NCBI RefSeq assembly: GCF_024763615.1
Contig: NC_077222.1
Span: 79,360,001-79,424,000 of the forward strand
Origin: Phlebotomus papatasi
Lineage: Eukaryota; Arthropoda; Insecta; Diptera; Psychodidae
Length of the DNA: 64,000 nucleotides
Reading direction: 5' to 3'
Each line of letters starts with the position of its first letter. The first letter of the stretch is position 1. Of this stretch, positions 49,153 to 59,229 are shown piece after piece. A program made the translations under genes and the position numbers. The notes beneath the pieces were generated by a model, which was not told where the DNA came from, did not search any database, and worked only from the letters and a program-made list of their open reading frames with translations.

Positions 49153-49283
49153 TGAAGTATATTCGATGAATGTCATGTAACGGTAGGGTCCCGTTGAGGA
49201 CATTTGTAATATAAGCCTCGGGTCAAATAAATTTATAGTCAGTCACCTCCCAAACTCTGCCTTTCACTCTTCTCGATACGTCA
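49153..49283 (+). repeat. 5' LTR
   Basis: Starts TGAAGTATATTCGATG and ends CTCGATACGTCA, with the standard TG...CA ends. Contains TATAAG (49210-49215), AATAAA (49226-49231) and an initiator TCAGT (49239-49243). The A at 49241 lies 31 nt from the TATA start, the expected transcription start. Confidence 0.95.
49210..49243 (+). promoter_or_regulatory. LTR core promoter: TATA box and initiator
   Basis: TATAAG at 49210 and TCAGT at 49239 have textbook spacing. AATAAA lies between them, upstream of the inferred start site, so the R region must be very short. Confidence 0.7.
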
Positions 49284-49287
49284 TTAT

Positions 49288-49300
49288 TGGCGACGAGAAT
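49288..49300 (+). other. Primer binding site, tRNA-Ser(GCU) type
   Basis: TGGCGACGAGAAT begins 4 bp after the 5' LTR. From memory, its first ten bases complement the 3' end (CTCGTCGCCA) of insect tRNA-Ser(GCU). Confidence 0.65.
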
Positions 49301-49344
49301 AAAGTTCTTTGTAAAGTGTGCAGTGAGAAAAAGTGAGTTTTTCC

Positions 49345-51759
49345 ATGACAAGTACGGGAAGTACTGAGAGAATTGGGCCAACAGGATTTGTGGGCCATAT
49401 TGAGCCCTATGTTCCTGGAGATGATTTCGTCATTTACATTGAGCGGCTGGAGAAAATTTTCTTGATAAACCAAGTGGAGAGTGAGCGGCTGAAGCATGGG
49501 TACTTGGTCGGGTTTATTGGCCAGGAAGCGTACAAGGTTCTTAAGTCAACGCTACACCCGCACACCGTGGACAGTAGAACTTATGAACAATTGGTGGAGG
49601 TGTTAAAAGCCAAGTACGCGCCAAAAAAGAGCGTCATTGCTGAAAGGTTCAAGTTCTACAAGAGAGAGCAGGAAAACGGTGAATCGATCAGAGACTATGT
49701 GGTTGGGCTCCAAATTTTGGCAGAGACGTGCGAATTTGGGGACTTTCTCTCCAGTGCGCTCAGAGACAAGTTCGTGATGGGGCTACAAGACTCCCATGTC
49801 CAGATAAAGTTACTATCATTGGATCAGGGATTTGAGGAATCGGTGAAAGTGGCCATGGCTAGTGAGTTGGCGAGCAATTCAGTAGACGCAATGAAGCCCA
49901 GAGTTGATGCACTGAGGAGAGGGCGTCAACGGGACTTTGGGTCATCGACCTCATTGAAGCGACGTCAGAGAGAAAGGACTGGGTCAGAGTCTGTTCATTG
50001 GGATCAAGGGCGTGAAGCCAAAAGGAGGAAGATCCAGTGTTACAAGTGCAAACAATGGGGGTACCACTACGCCTATGAATGTCCCATGAAAAAGCATCGA
50101 GGACGTGACAAAAGAGTGCAGTTCACAGATTACAACCAGGAAAGCTCTGAGACAGAGGAGGATGACGAGATGCCTGGTATGTTGAGTGCAATGTTCTTGA
50201 ATGCTGTGAGGGATGAGAAAGAGCTTGGAGATTGTGCGCCATATATGCCGAAAGGAGATAGTGCGCCAATTGGTAACGTGGTGAGTATGGATTGTAAGTA
50301 TGAGACAAAAAGTGTATCAGCTGAATATTTAATTACTGTTATCGATAACAAGAGAATCAAGTTTGAAATAGACACAGGGGCTTGTGTAAGTTGTATGCAC
50401 GAGAAATTATTTCGTAAAATTTTTCCTCATCAGAGATTGTTGAGATGTGAGTTAAATTTGAGTGTTGTCACGGGAAATAAATTGTGCGTGTTAGGATGTA
50501 TAGTAGTGTCAATAGGTGTTCTTATTAATGGGAATCTGAGAGAATTTAACAAAATGAGAATTGTGATATTTAGTGGACCAAAAATTCTCCCACCTTTGTG
50601 TGGCCGCGATTGGCTGGATGAGATTTTTCCAAGGTGGAGAAAGATGTTTCATGGAATTTCATGTGTAGAAAAGGGAATTTATCACCTGTTTGAAGCAAAG
50701 CAAGTAATTGAGAAATTTCCAGATGTGTTTAAGAGCGAATTGGAAAGGACAGCAAAGTCATGTGAAACATGCCAGTTATTGGCTCCACGTCCAAGAAATA
50801 TGTCATTGAAAAAGTGGACAGATACAGTTTACCCATATGAGAGAATCCACATAGACTTTTTCTTTTGGGATTCAAAGACATTCTTGGTAATCGTAGACGA
50901 TTTTTCCAAATTGATCGATGTTAGGCAGGTTCAAAAGAATAACGTGTGGGTGACTCTTGAAGCCCTACAGCGAAATTTTGCTATATATGGACTGCCTTAC
51001 GCAATAGTTTCGGACAATGGCAGCCCTTTCCAGTCTAAAGAATTCGCAAATTTTTGTAAGGTTCATAGAATCGTTCATAAAACAGCTCCACCTTATCACC
51101 CTCAATCCAACGGCTCCGCTGAGAAATCTGTGCACACAGTAAAAAAAGCTCTAAAGAAATATATGATCGATGAGAAGAAAAAGAATTGGTCATTGAATAA
51201 TAAGATATCTCATTTTTTATTCAGGCACAACAATACCCCATCAACAGTGACAGGGTTACCTCCGAATGCGATAATGATGAATTATACCGCACGGACCCTG
51301 ACGACCTTGTTGAATCGGAAGGAGAAGGTGCCTCAGGAGCGAAAAATCAGAGCTGCTTCGAAGGAGATTTTTAGCGAAGTGAGGGAGGAGCTGCGCGCGG
51401 GCCAGGAGGTTTTGTACTATGACACATTGGGATTGGGTCTTATATGGACGAAAGCTAAAGTGGTCAAACAACTCACTTCAACTGTATATTTAATCGATGT
51501 TAATGGATCCAAAAAAAAGGCTCATCGCGACCAATTAAAAAAATTTGTGCGGCGGGAGGTAATCGTCGATAGGAATGCTTCTCAACTGTCATCGCCAGCA
51601 GGATCTCCACAACAGCCTTCACCAGAGGAAGAAGAGTTCTGCACGCCACCGCAGCCTACCGAACCAGAATGTAAGAAGAGGAAACGAGCAAAGTTAAGGG
51701 AGGATACACCAATACCAAGACGCAGTGAGAGGATTAAGAAAAAATTAAATTTTGCATGA
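49345..51759 (+). CDS. Gag-protease-integrase polyprotein, RT/RNase H missing
   Basis: An 804-aa ORF without stops. The first in-frame ATG is at 49345; the frame is open further 5' only through a GTG. Residues 1 to about 190 resemble retrotransposon Gag (capsid-like, with a YAPKKS...RFKFY...GE type central motif). A zinc knuckle follows at 232-246 with spacing CX2CX5HX4C, one residue longer than usual. The protease active site DTGA starts at D343 and its domain ends near GRDWL. Residues 458-462 (FPDVF) are the usual start of the RT region. Within ten residues the protein jumps to CETC (473-476), the CC half of the integrase HHCC finger; the HH half is gone. The integrase core has D504, D557 and E593, with exactly 35 residues between the last two. 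A C-terminal GPY/F-like segment and a basic tail complete it. The junction is in frame. Integration and packaging functions look intact; cDNA synthesis is not encoded. Confidence 0.92.
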   Translation: MTSTGSTERIGPTGFVGHIEPYVPGDDFVIYIERLEKIFLINQVESERLKHGYLVGFIGQEAYKVLKSTLHPHTVDSRTYEQLVEVLKAKYAPKKSVIAERFKFYKREQENGESIRDYVVGLQILAETCEFGDFLSSALRDKFVMGLQDSHVQIKLLSLDQGFEESVKVAMASELASNSVDAMKPRVDALRRGRQRDFGSSTSLKRRQRERTGSESVHWDQGREAKRRKIQCYKCKQWGYHYAYECPMKKHRGRDKRVQFTDYNQESSETEEDDEMPGMLSAMFLNAVRDEKELGDCAPYMPKGDSAPIGNVVSMDCKYETKSVSAEYLITVIDNKRIKFEIDTGACVSCMHEKLFRKIFPHQRLLRCELNLSVVTGNKLCVLGCIVVSIGVLINGNLREFNKMRIVIFSGPKILPPLCGRDWLDEIFPRWRKMFHGISCVEKGIYHLFEAKQVIEKFPDVFKSELERTAKSCETCQLLAPRPRNMSLKKWTDTVYPYERIHIDFFFWDSKTFLVIVDDFSKLIDVRQVQKNNVWVTLEALQRNFAIYGLPYAIVSDNGSPFQSKEFANFCKVHRIVHKTAPPYHPQSNGSAEKSVHTVKKALKKYMIDEKKKNWSLNNKISHFLFRHNNTPSTVTGLPPNAIMMNYTARTLTTLLNRKEKVPQERKIRAASKEIFSEVREELRAGQEVLYYDTLGLGLIWTKAKVVKQLTSTVYLIDVNGSKKKAHRDQLKKFVRREVIVDRNASQLSSPAGSPQQPSPEEEEFCTPPQPTEPECKKRKRAKLREDTPIPRRSERIKKKLNFA

Positions 51760-51868
51760 ATTAATTTGATGATAGTTTGTTTATTAAAATAAAAATAATA
51801 TGGGAATTTTAGTAGAGAATTATTTGTAAAGAATTAAGTATTATTTTATAAAAAGTTTTGAAGATCTT

Positions 51869-51880
51869 AGAGGGGGGAAG
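51869..51880 (+). other. Polypurine tract
   Basis: AGAGGGGGGAAG directly before the 3' LTR, the expected plus-strand primer site. Confidence 0.85.
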
Positions 51881-52011
51881 TGAAGTATATTCGATGAATG
51901 TCATGTAACGGTAGGGTCCCGTTGAGGACATTTGTAATATAAGCCTCGGGTCAAATAAATTTATAGTCAGTCACCTCCCAAACTCTGCCTTTCACTCTTC
52001 TCGATACGTCA
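51881..52011 (+). repeat. 3' LTR
   Basis: 131 bp, identical by eye to 49153-49283. Followed by the ACTTC duplication. Confidence 0.95.
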
Positions 52012-52016
52012 ACTTC

Positions 52017-52844
52017 CCATTTTTTTATGATAAAATGTTATAAAAAAAAAAACAAATCCTGTGTCTCAAGCAATACTCGAACGATTTCAAATAATAATTT
52101 GGAGAGATGAGCTCTCAATATTTGAGAAAATCATTGTGCTATATTGCAGTTTTCTCAGGAATCAATAAGAAATTATATTTATTAAATTAATTGATAATTA
52201 TTTTTATTTTAATGTAGTAAAAATAATTAAAAAAAAAAAAGAAATTGGAAATATTGCGAGAATCTCATACAAAAATATCATATTTGATGTACTTTATATC
52301 ATATTTCGTCTTGTAGAATAATTAAGTTGCGATCAAGTAAATATAAGTTTAAATAAATAAGTAAATAAGTTAAAGTAAAAATAAATAAATTCAAAGGAAA
52401 TATTTGGTTTTTGGATTTCACATTTACCTAATCCGAGAAATCTTGTCCATTTAAAAAATCAGGGTTAAATGGTTGATTTTTTAAATAAAAATTTTTAAAA
52501 ACTATAATTCGAATGTTCTAATTTTAAATGTCTAAGAGCTTGTATTAAATATTTTTTTATTATCCTGAGAAAAAATTAGAGAAAATATGATGTTTTTTTT
52601 TAGTTTTCTTGACCTGTAACCCCTTAATCATCCACTGAAGCCCCCTTCATTTCAACTACGCAATTTCGATTTTTTTTTCTATTTCATGGAATTTAAATAA
52701 ATGAATAAAAAAATTTTACAGAAATATTATAACATTAAATGTTTTTTTTTATTAACAATATGCAGGATATCCGAAATAAATTAATTTATTGGTTTTTGAG
52801 AACCTAATAGGTCATTTGTCTTTGATAATCCAATTTTACGTTAA
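52017..52844. other. Intergenic DNA, very AT-rich
   Basis: No gene or repeat recognised. Confidence 0.4.
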
Positions 52845-52930
52845 TTTTTTCCAAAAAATCGTGATTAATAATAAATGAGAGCAGTTAAACTATATGGCTA
52901 AGCCTAAGGTCTGAAGCCCGTATAACGAGA
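52845..52930 (-). repeat. Interspersed repeat R1 (copy 2, inverted)
   Basis: The minus strand reads GTTATACGGGCTTCAGAC, CTTAGCCATATAG and CACGATTTTTTGGAAAAA, matching 32184-32300. Confidence 0.7.
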
Positions 52931-53107
52931 TATTCAATTTTTTCGAAAAAAAAATACACGGGCAGCATAGGAAATCGCCAACTTCAAATGGCTCTCCTGA
53001 AAATTGTTATTCTGAGATAGAATAGTATGGAATGGAACCATCGATATATTCGGTCGGTTTTTTCTCTTAGATATGAGAAATTAACAAAATTGTAACAAAA
53101 TTAAACG

Positions 53108-53305
53108 AAAGGGGAAGTGGGGTATTTTTGAAATACGGTTTTTGTACCATTTTCAAATAGATCTGAGACTTATTATAATGTAATTTAGCTTCACAATTAG
53201 TTTGAAAAAGGTAAATTATGACGTCGTGTTCAGTTTCAATTAAAAATATGAGAAAAAATCTTTACTTAAAAAGTGCCCAAATTTAAAGGTGCCTTACCGC
53301 TATTA
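53108..53305. mobile_element. MITE family F6 (copy 5)
   Basis: Left AGGGGAAGTGGGGTA, core TAATTTAGCTTCACAATTAG, right TTTAAAGGTGCCTTACC. Both ends have decayed. E5 starts 94 bp further right. Confidence 0.7.
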
Positions 53306-53718
53306 TGGGGACACGAAGAACAAAAAAAATGGGAAGAAGATCCAGGATCGAAGTAAAGAAAGACATCTCGTTTTCTAGACAAGTGCTCTATCTAGCTACA
53401 CAGAGAAAATTTTTCAAGTATCCAGATTCAATACCCATGGTATTGATTTTAATCCCACCATTTCAATACCAAAATTATCCCAAATTTTCTTGAAAATAGG
53501 TGCATATTGGGATTGATTTTAGTTTCTGGAACAAAGTTAAGAAATATTGGGATTACTTTTAGGACATATTGGTATTAAATTTATGAAATTAATTTTTTGA
53601 GGAGGAAATGGTATTGTTTCTATCTCAATTTGAGATTGAATTTTAGAAATCGTGGGATTAATTTAATCCCATTGCAGCATTGATTTTTGAAAGTCATTAT
53701 TTATTAGGAAACAGTATA

Positions 53719-54158
53719 AATTCTATCCCATTCTGGTATTGATTCTATCCTATTTTGGTATTGATTCTATCCCATTTTGGTATTGATTCTATCCCACTCT
53801 GGGATTGATTCTATCCCACTCTGGGATTGATTCTATCCCATTTTGGGATTGATTCTATCCCACTCTGGGATTGATTCTATCCCACTCTGGGATTGATTCT
53901 ATCCCACTCTGGGATTGATTCTATCCTATTTTGGGATTGATTCTATCCCACTATGGGATTGATTCTATCCCATTTTGGGATTGATTCTATCCCATTTTGG
54001 GATTGATTCTATCCCATTCTGGGATTGATTCCATCCCACTCTGGGATTGATTCTATCCCACTCTGGGATTGATTCTATCCCATTTTGGGATTGATTCTAT
54101 CCCATTCTGGGATTGATTCTATACCACTCTGGGATTCATTCTATCCCATTTCGGTATT
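53719..54158 (+). repeat. 22-bp minisatellite, left array (about 19 units)
   Basis: Unit ATTGATTCTATCCCACTCTG then GG, with variants CACT, ATTT and ATTC before TGGG. Each unit contains GGGAT...ATCCC, a small hairpin. Confidence 0.95.
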
Positions 54159-54976
54159 TAATTTAGCCTTCCTAAGTGTCCCACTGCCAAACCTCCCCTT
54201 CACCGCATGAAGTGTTCATGTCCATGCCTTCTTCAGAGCCCAGTGCTCGGCTTTCCACATGGGTCTTTGTTGTGTTATACAAGAAATACCGAGCTCAGAG
54301 GAAGAAAAAGAATGTCTTCCACTAATCCCCAAATAGCCAAGAATTAGGCAATCTAGTCACTTGCAGTGTGGTATTGTGAAAAGTCTCACAGATACTGGTA
54401 CAGTCGAGTTCATCAAATTTGAACTACACAAATTTGAACGACGGTTGGATTCAAACTGTAAAATTTGAGGTTATGTGAGGAAAGGTTTTTCACAATAAAT
54501 TAAATTGATATATTCTCTAAAGTTTTTTATCTTAATTTAAGAAAAGTAAATTTCACATGAATTCCGTTATGTTTTTGGAAATATTGTTGAAATTTGAGGA
54601 GTGAGAAATGTCATCTTTACTCTCCAAATGTTAAAATTTTAGGAACTTTTTTATCACATTAATTGCCTTGACAGATTCGTAGAGATGCAGTGGACAAAAT
54701 CCTCTTTTATGCTAAAAATTAGCATCCTCTTTGAGGTTACACAACACGTGTGTGTACACTGCATCCACTGCAGCCCTTTTGCACTAATAACCAGGCACAA
54801 GACAGCACACCTTCATATTTCGCTTTAAATACAGAACACTCGTACAAGACACGTCATTACCATCCTTCTACCCAAACCGATTCCAAAATGACAATAGGTT
54901 ATTGATTTTATCCCACTGAGGTATAGATTCTACGATTATGGTATCAGTTTTATATTATTAAGACATTCTTATTCCC
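54159..54976. other. Unique core of E5
   Basis: Non-repetitive and less AT-rich than the arrays. Contains the small palindrome TCAAATTTGAACTACACAAA region (54415-54440), and a segment with AACACGTGTGTGTACACTGC. No open frame of note. It may be captured host or transposon sequence. Confidence 0.5.
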
Positions 54977-56826
54977 GATGGGATAGAATCAATCCCAGTG
55001 TGGGATAGAATCAATCTCAGAGTGGGATAGAATCAATCCCAGAGTGGGATAGAATCAATCCCAGAATGGGATAGAATCAATCCCAGAGTGGGATAGAATC
55101 AATTCCAGAGTGGGATAGAATCAATCCCAGAGTGGGATAGAATCAATCCCAGTGTGGGATAGAATCAATCCCAAAATGGGATTGAATCAATCCCAAAATG
55201 GGATAGAATCAATCCCATAGTGGGATAGAATCAAACCCAAAATGGGATAGAATCAATCCCAGAGTGGGATAGAATCAATCCCAGTGTGGGATAGAATCAA
55301 TCCCAGAATGGATAGAATCAATCCCAAAATGGGATATCAATCCCAGAGTGGGATAGAATCAATCCCAAAATGGGATAGAATCAATCCCAGAGTGGGATAG
55401 AATCAATCCCAAAATGGTATAGAATCAATCCCATAGTGAGATAGAATCAATCCCAAAATGGGATAGAATCAATCCCAGAGTGGGATAGAATCAATCCCAG
55501 TGTGGGATAGAATCAATCCCAGAATGGGATAGAATCAATCCCAAAGTGGGATAGAATCAATCCCAGAGTGGGATAGAATCAATCCCAGAGTGGGATAGAA
55601 TCAATCCCAAAATGGGATAGAATCAATCCCAGAGTGGGATAGAATCAATCCCAGAGTGGGATAGAATCAATCCCAAAATGGGATAGAATCAATCCCAAAA
55701 TGGGATAGAATCAATCCCAGAGTGGGATAGAATCAATCCCAGTGTGGGATAGAATCAATCCCAAAATGGGATAGAATCAATCCCAAAATGGGATAGAATC
55801 AATCCCAGAGTGGGATAGAATCAATCCCAGAGTGGGATAGAATCAATCCCAGAATGGGATAGAATCAATCCCAAAATGGGATAGAATCAATCCCAGAGTG
55901 GGATAGAATCAATCCCAGAGTGGGATAGAATCAATCCCAAAATGGGATAGAATCAATCCCAAAATGGGATAGAATCAATCCCAGAGTGGGATAGAATCAA
56001 TCCCAGAGTGGGATAGAATCAATCCCAAAATGGGATAGAATCAATCCCAGAGTGGGATAGAATCAATCCCAGTGTGGGATAGAATCAATCCCAAAATGGG
56101 ATAGAATCAATCCCAAAATGGGATAGAATCAATCCCAGAGTGGGATAGAATCAATCCCAAAATGGGATAGAATCAATCCCAAAATGGGATAGAATCAATC
56201 CCAGAGTGGGATAGAATCAATCCCAGAGTGGGATAGAATCAATCCCAAAATGGGATAGAATCAATCCCAAAATGGGATAGAATCAATCCCAGAGTGGGAT
56301 AGAATCAATCCCAGTGTGGGAGAATCAATCCCAGAATGGGATAGAATCAATCCCAAAGTGGGATAGAATCAATCCCAGAGTGGGATAGAATCAATCCCAG
56401 AGTGGGATAGAATCAATCCCAAAATGGGATAGAATCAATCCTAGAGTGGGATAGAATCAATCCCAAAATGGGATAGAATCAATCCCAGTGTGGGATAGAA
56501 TGGGATAGAATCAATCCCAAAATGGGATAGAATCAATCCCAGAGTGGGATAGAATCAATCCCCAATCCCAGAGTGGGATAGAATCAAAATGGGATAGAAT
56601 CAATCCCAGAGTGGGATAGAATCAATCCCAAAGAGTGGGATAGAATCAATCCCAAAATGGGATAGAATCAATCCTAGAGTGGGATAGAATCAATCCCAAA
56701 ATGGGATAGAATCAATCCCAGAATGGGATAGAATCAATCCCAAAATGGGATAGAATCAATCCCAGAGTGGGATAGAATCAATCCCAAAATGGGATAGAAT
56801 CAATCCCAGAGTGGGATAGAATCAAT
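54977..56826 (-). repeat. 22-bp minisatellite, main right array (about 84 units)
   Basis: Unit TGGGATAGAATCAATCCCAG then AG (and variants AAAA, AGTG, AGAA, AAAG). It is the inverse of the left array. A seven-unit word order (AGAG, AGTG, AGAA, AAAG, AGAG, AGAG, AAAA) occurs at about 55470-55620 and again at about 56285-56425, showing block duplication. Confidence 0.95.
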
Positions 56827-56925
56827 ACTGGAGTACCCTAAACTCAATACTGAAATTGTATGAAATTAATCCCACAATGGGATGAAATTAGAAACTCATT
56901 GTGCTGTAATAAAGGAAATTCAAGG

Positions 56926-57008
56926 AGCCCCGTGGCGCAACTGGCTAAGGCGTCGACTCTCAAGTGAAGATTTGCTGCAAAGTTGTGAGATCGAATCTCG
57001 GCCGATGC
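56926..57008 (+). other. tRNA-related sequence inside E5
   Basis: A box TGGCGCAACTGG (56933-56944) and B-box-like GAGATCGAATCTC (56987-56999), with an A-rich run after it. I cannot assign an anticodon with confidence. Similar to the tRNA-like segment in E1. Confidence 0.5.
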
Positions 57009-57365
57009 AAAAAAATATGGATTCTTCAATGGACTTTGCGAAAATCAATACTACACTGGAATGGAATTAATACCAAAATGGGATAAAAAAATCAATACTG
57101 GAGTACTCTAAAATCAATACCAAAGGGGGATGAAAATCAATACGAAAAATAGGATGAAAATACCCTAAAATCAATACGAAAACTGGAATAAAAATATCCT
57201 GAAATCAATACGGAAAATGGGATAAAGACACCCTAAAATCAATACCAAGATGGGATAAAATTAATACCACAATACCCTAAAATCAATACTAACGAGGTAT
57301 TGATTCCAAGGAATATTTTTTTAATCAATACGTGAATGGGATAAAATCAATACCTAAATACCCTA

Positions 57366-57724
57366 AAATCAATCCCAGAGTGGGATAGAATCAATCCCAA
57401 AATGGGATAGAATCAATCCCAGAGTGGGATAGAATCAATCCCAAAATGGGATAGAATCAATCCCAGAATGGGATAGAATCAATCCCAAAATGGGATAGAA
57501 TCAATCCCAGAATGGGATAGAATCAATCCCAAAATGGGATAGAATCAATCCCAGAGTGGGATAGAATCAATCCCAGAGTGGGATAGAATCAATCCCAAAA
57601 TGGGATAGAATCAATCCCATAGTGGGATAAAAATCAATCCCAGAGTGGGATAGAATCAATACCAAAATGGGATAGAATCAATACCAGAATGGGATAGAAT
57701 CAATACCAAAATAGGATAGAATCA
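57366..57724 (-). repeat. 22-bp minisatellite, distal right array (about 16 units)
   Basis: Same unit and orientation as 54977-56826, resuming after 0.5 kb of diverged unit copies (AATACCAAAATGGGATAAA type) that include the tRNA-like segment. Confidence 0.95.
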
Positions 57725-58731
57725 ATACTCATTGCGATTGAAAATTAATGAATTTATGGTATTAAATCAATGACAGAGATTTTCTTGAATTTAATCCCAA
57801 AATACCCTAGAATTTAATACCACGAGGTATTGGAGCCCTTTTAATACCAAAAGTATCCCAAAAAAGTATTGATTCTAGGGTATTTTTTTTCTCTGTGTAT
57901 AGAGGCCACAAGGTCTGTCTGACTTGCTATAGGACCTACACGACCTAAACCAATCATACTGTACACTTAGATTGATCCCTCAGGGTTACGAAATTTGAAG
58001 ATGATACCGTGCGTTCAATTGAACAAGTAAATTGAAAACACGGTCAAATAAAGCATATGGAATAGTTTCAAAAACGACAACGATCGATAAACAATTTTAT
58101 ATGTTGAATTTATCATTTCAATTCTGGGATTGAGATAAAATCAGTTGTTTTTTATGAATCACTTTACTAGAATAGGCCTTTAATGGAAATCTATTATTAC
58201 CACTCTGTCTATCTTTGACACATTAATACATTACAAGCTCTCTGCTTTATTCAGCAGATGTCACCCTCGGTAAGTTCAGGTTGTAGATGATATATCTACA
58301 TTGAAATACAGTGGGTGTCAAAAGTTTGTTGCCTCATGTATGTTCGGGAAACCAGGTGCAAAAAATGATAGAAAAAATTACTTTTTAAAATTTTTCTTTT
58401 TGCAAATTAGTAGCCTGTTATCTGTAGATCTTATTTATATATTTCGAAAAAATTATTGCATTTCATTTCATATAAAAAATTATTGTTTTACAAAAGTTGT
58501 TCATTTTTGAAAAATCAAAAGTTTGTTGCCTAATTTGAAAAGTTACTCAAAAGGATCAAAAACATGCAACTAACTTAAAATAAACAGACCATATTTTGAG
58601 TTTATGTCATTTGAGAGGCAAATGGTGCGTTTGGACATTTCTAAAGTTGTATATGATAAATACATGTGTTTAAAAGTGATAATAAATAACAAGAAATAAT
58701 CTGTTTTTTGATAATTCATAAATTAGGTTAA

Positions 58732-59030
58732 AATGGCATGTTAGACTGAGTTAAAACGTGGGAAATCATCCAGAGATACTGCCGGAATGAATCTGCGTCG
58801 TTAATTGCCAAATTTTATAGAAAATCACTAAAGGTTAGACATAAAATATTCAAATATTATATTAATGAGGTACGAGTACATCTGGAAAACGCTACTGGCA
58901 GACCTAGGGTATCGACTCAGAGGAGTGATAACAGCATTGTAAGTATCTTTGATAGTGACCCAATGATGTCTGCTTCATAAATTAAAAGATAGTTGGTTAC
59001 TGAAGGAACACAGGTCCCTACAGTTACAAA
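58732..59030 (+). pseudogene. Tc1-like transposase N-terminal remnant, left arm
   Basis: From the ATG at about 58733 the frame reads through several stops into TGRPRVSTQRSDNSIVSIF, followed by SDPMMSA and a K.QLVTEG word. GRPR plus this spacing matches the linker between the two DNA-binding helix-turn-helix domains of Tc1 transposases. The DDE domain is absent. Inactive. Confidence 0.7.
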
Positions 59031-59229
59031 AACGAGGTCATATTGAAAGAAAATGGTAAAAATGTTTGGGTGGCTCTCAATATTTCATTGGTAAGCAAGA
59101 CCAATCTGAATAAAAAGTTGTAAATTTACTTGAAACATGTTAAACAAGTAAAACTACAATATTTTATCCAGATTAAACTAGCTAACCAATGGAATATTAA
59201 GAGCCACCCAAACATTCTTACCATTTTCC

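Larger units (their letters stand above)
49148..52016 (+). mobile_element. Complete non-autonomous LTR retrotransposon, no RT/RNase H
   Basis: In order: target duplication ACTTC (49148-49152), 131-bp LTR, tRNA primer site, one ORF, polypurine tract, LTR, ACTTC (52012-52016). The two LTRs are identical by eye, so insertion is recent. The ORF organisation (Gag, aspartic protease, then integrase) and DD35E spacing fit the Ty3/Gypsy group. The reverse transcriptase and RNase H block normally between protease and integrase is absent. Mobilisation would need those enzymes from a full-length relative. Confidence 0.93.
53399..57897. mobile_element. Foldback-like element E5, 4.5 kb
   Basis: The ends CACAGAGAAAATTTT and ATTTTTTTTCTCTGTG are flanked by TA. 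The left part carries a 22-bp minisatellite in one orientation and the right part the same unit in the opposite orientation, so the element folds back. A unique 0.8-kb core (54159-54976) separates them. A tRNA-like segment lies in the right arm. No transposase is seen. Confidence 0.85.

Noticed and set aside
49333..49344. Upstream GTG start for the Gag ORF
   Set aside because: In a eukaryote the ATG at 49345 is the expected start; the four earlier codons belong to the leader.
54977..56826. Regular short repeats resembling a CRISPR array
   Set aside because: Units are contiguous 22-mers with no unique spacers, on a eukaryotic foldback element. It is a minisatellite.
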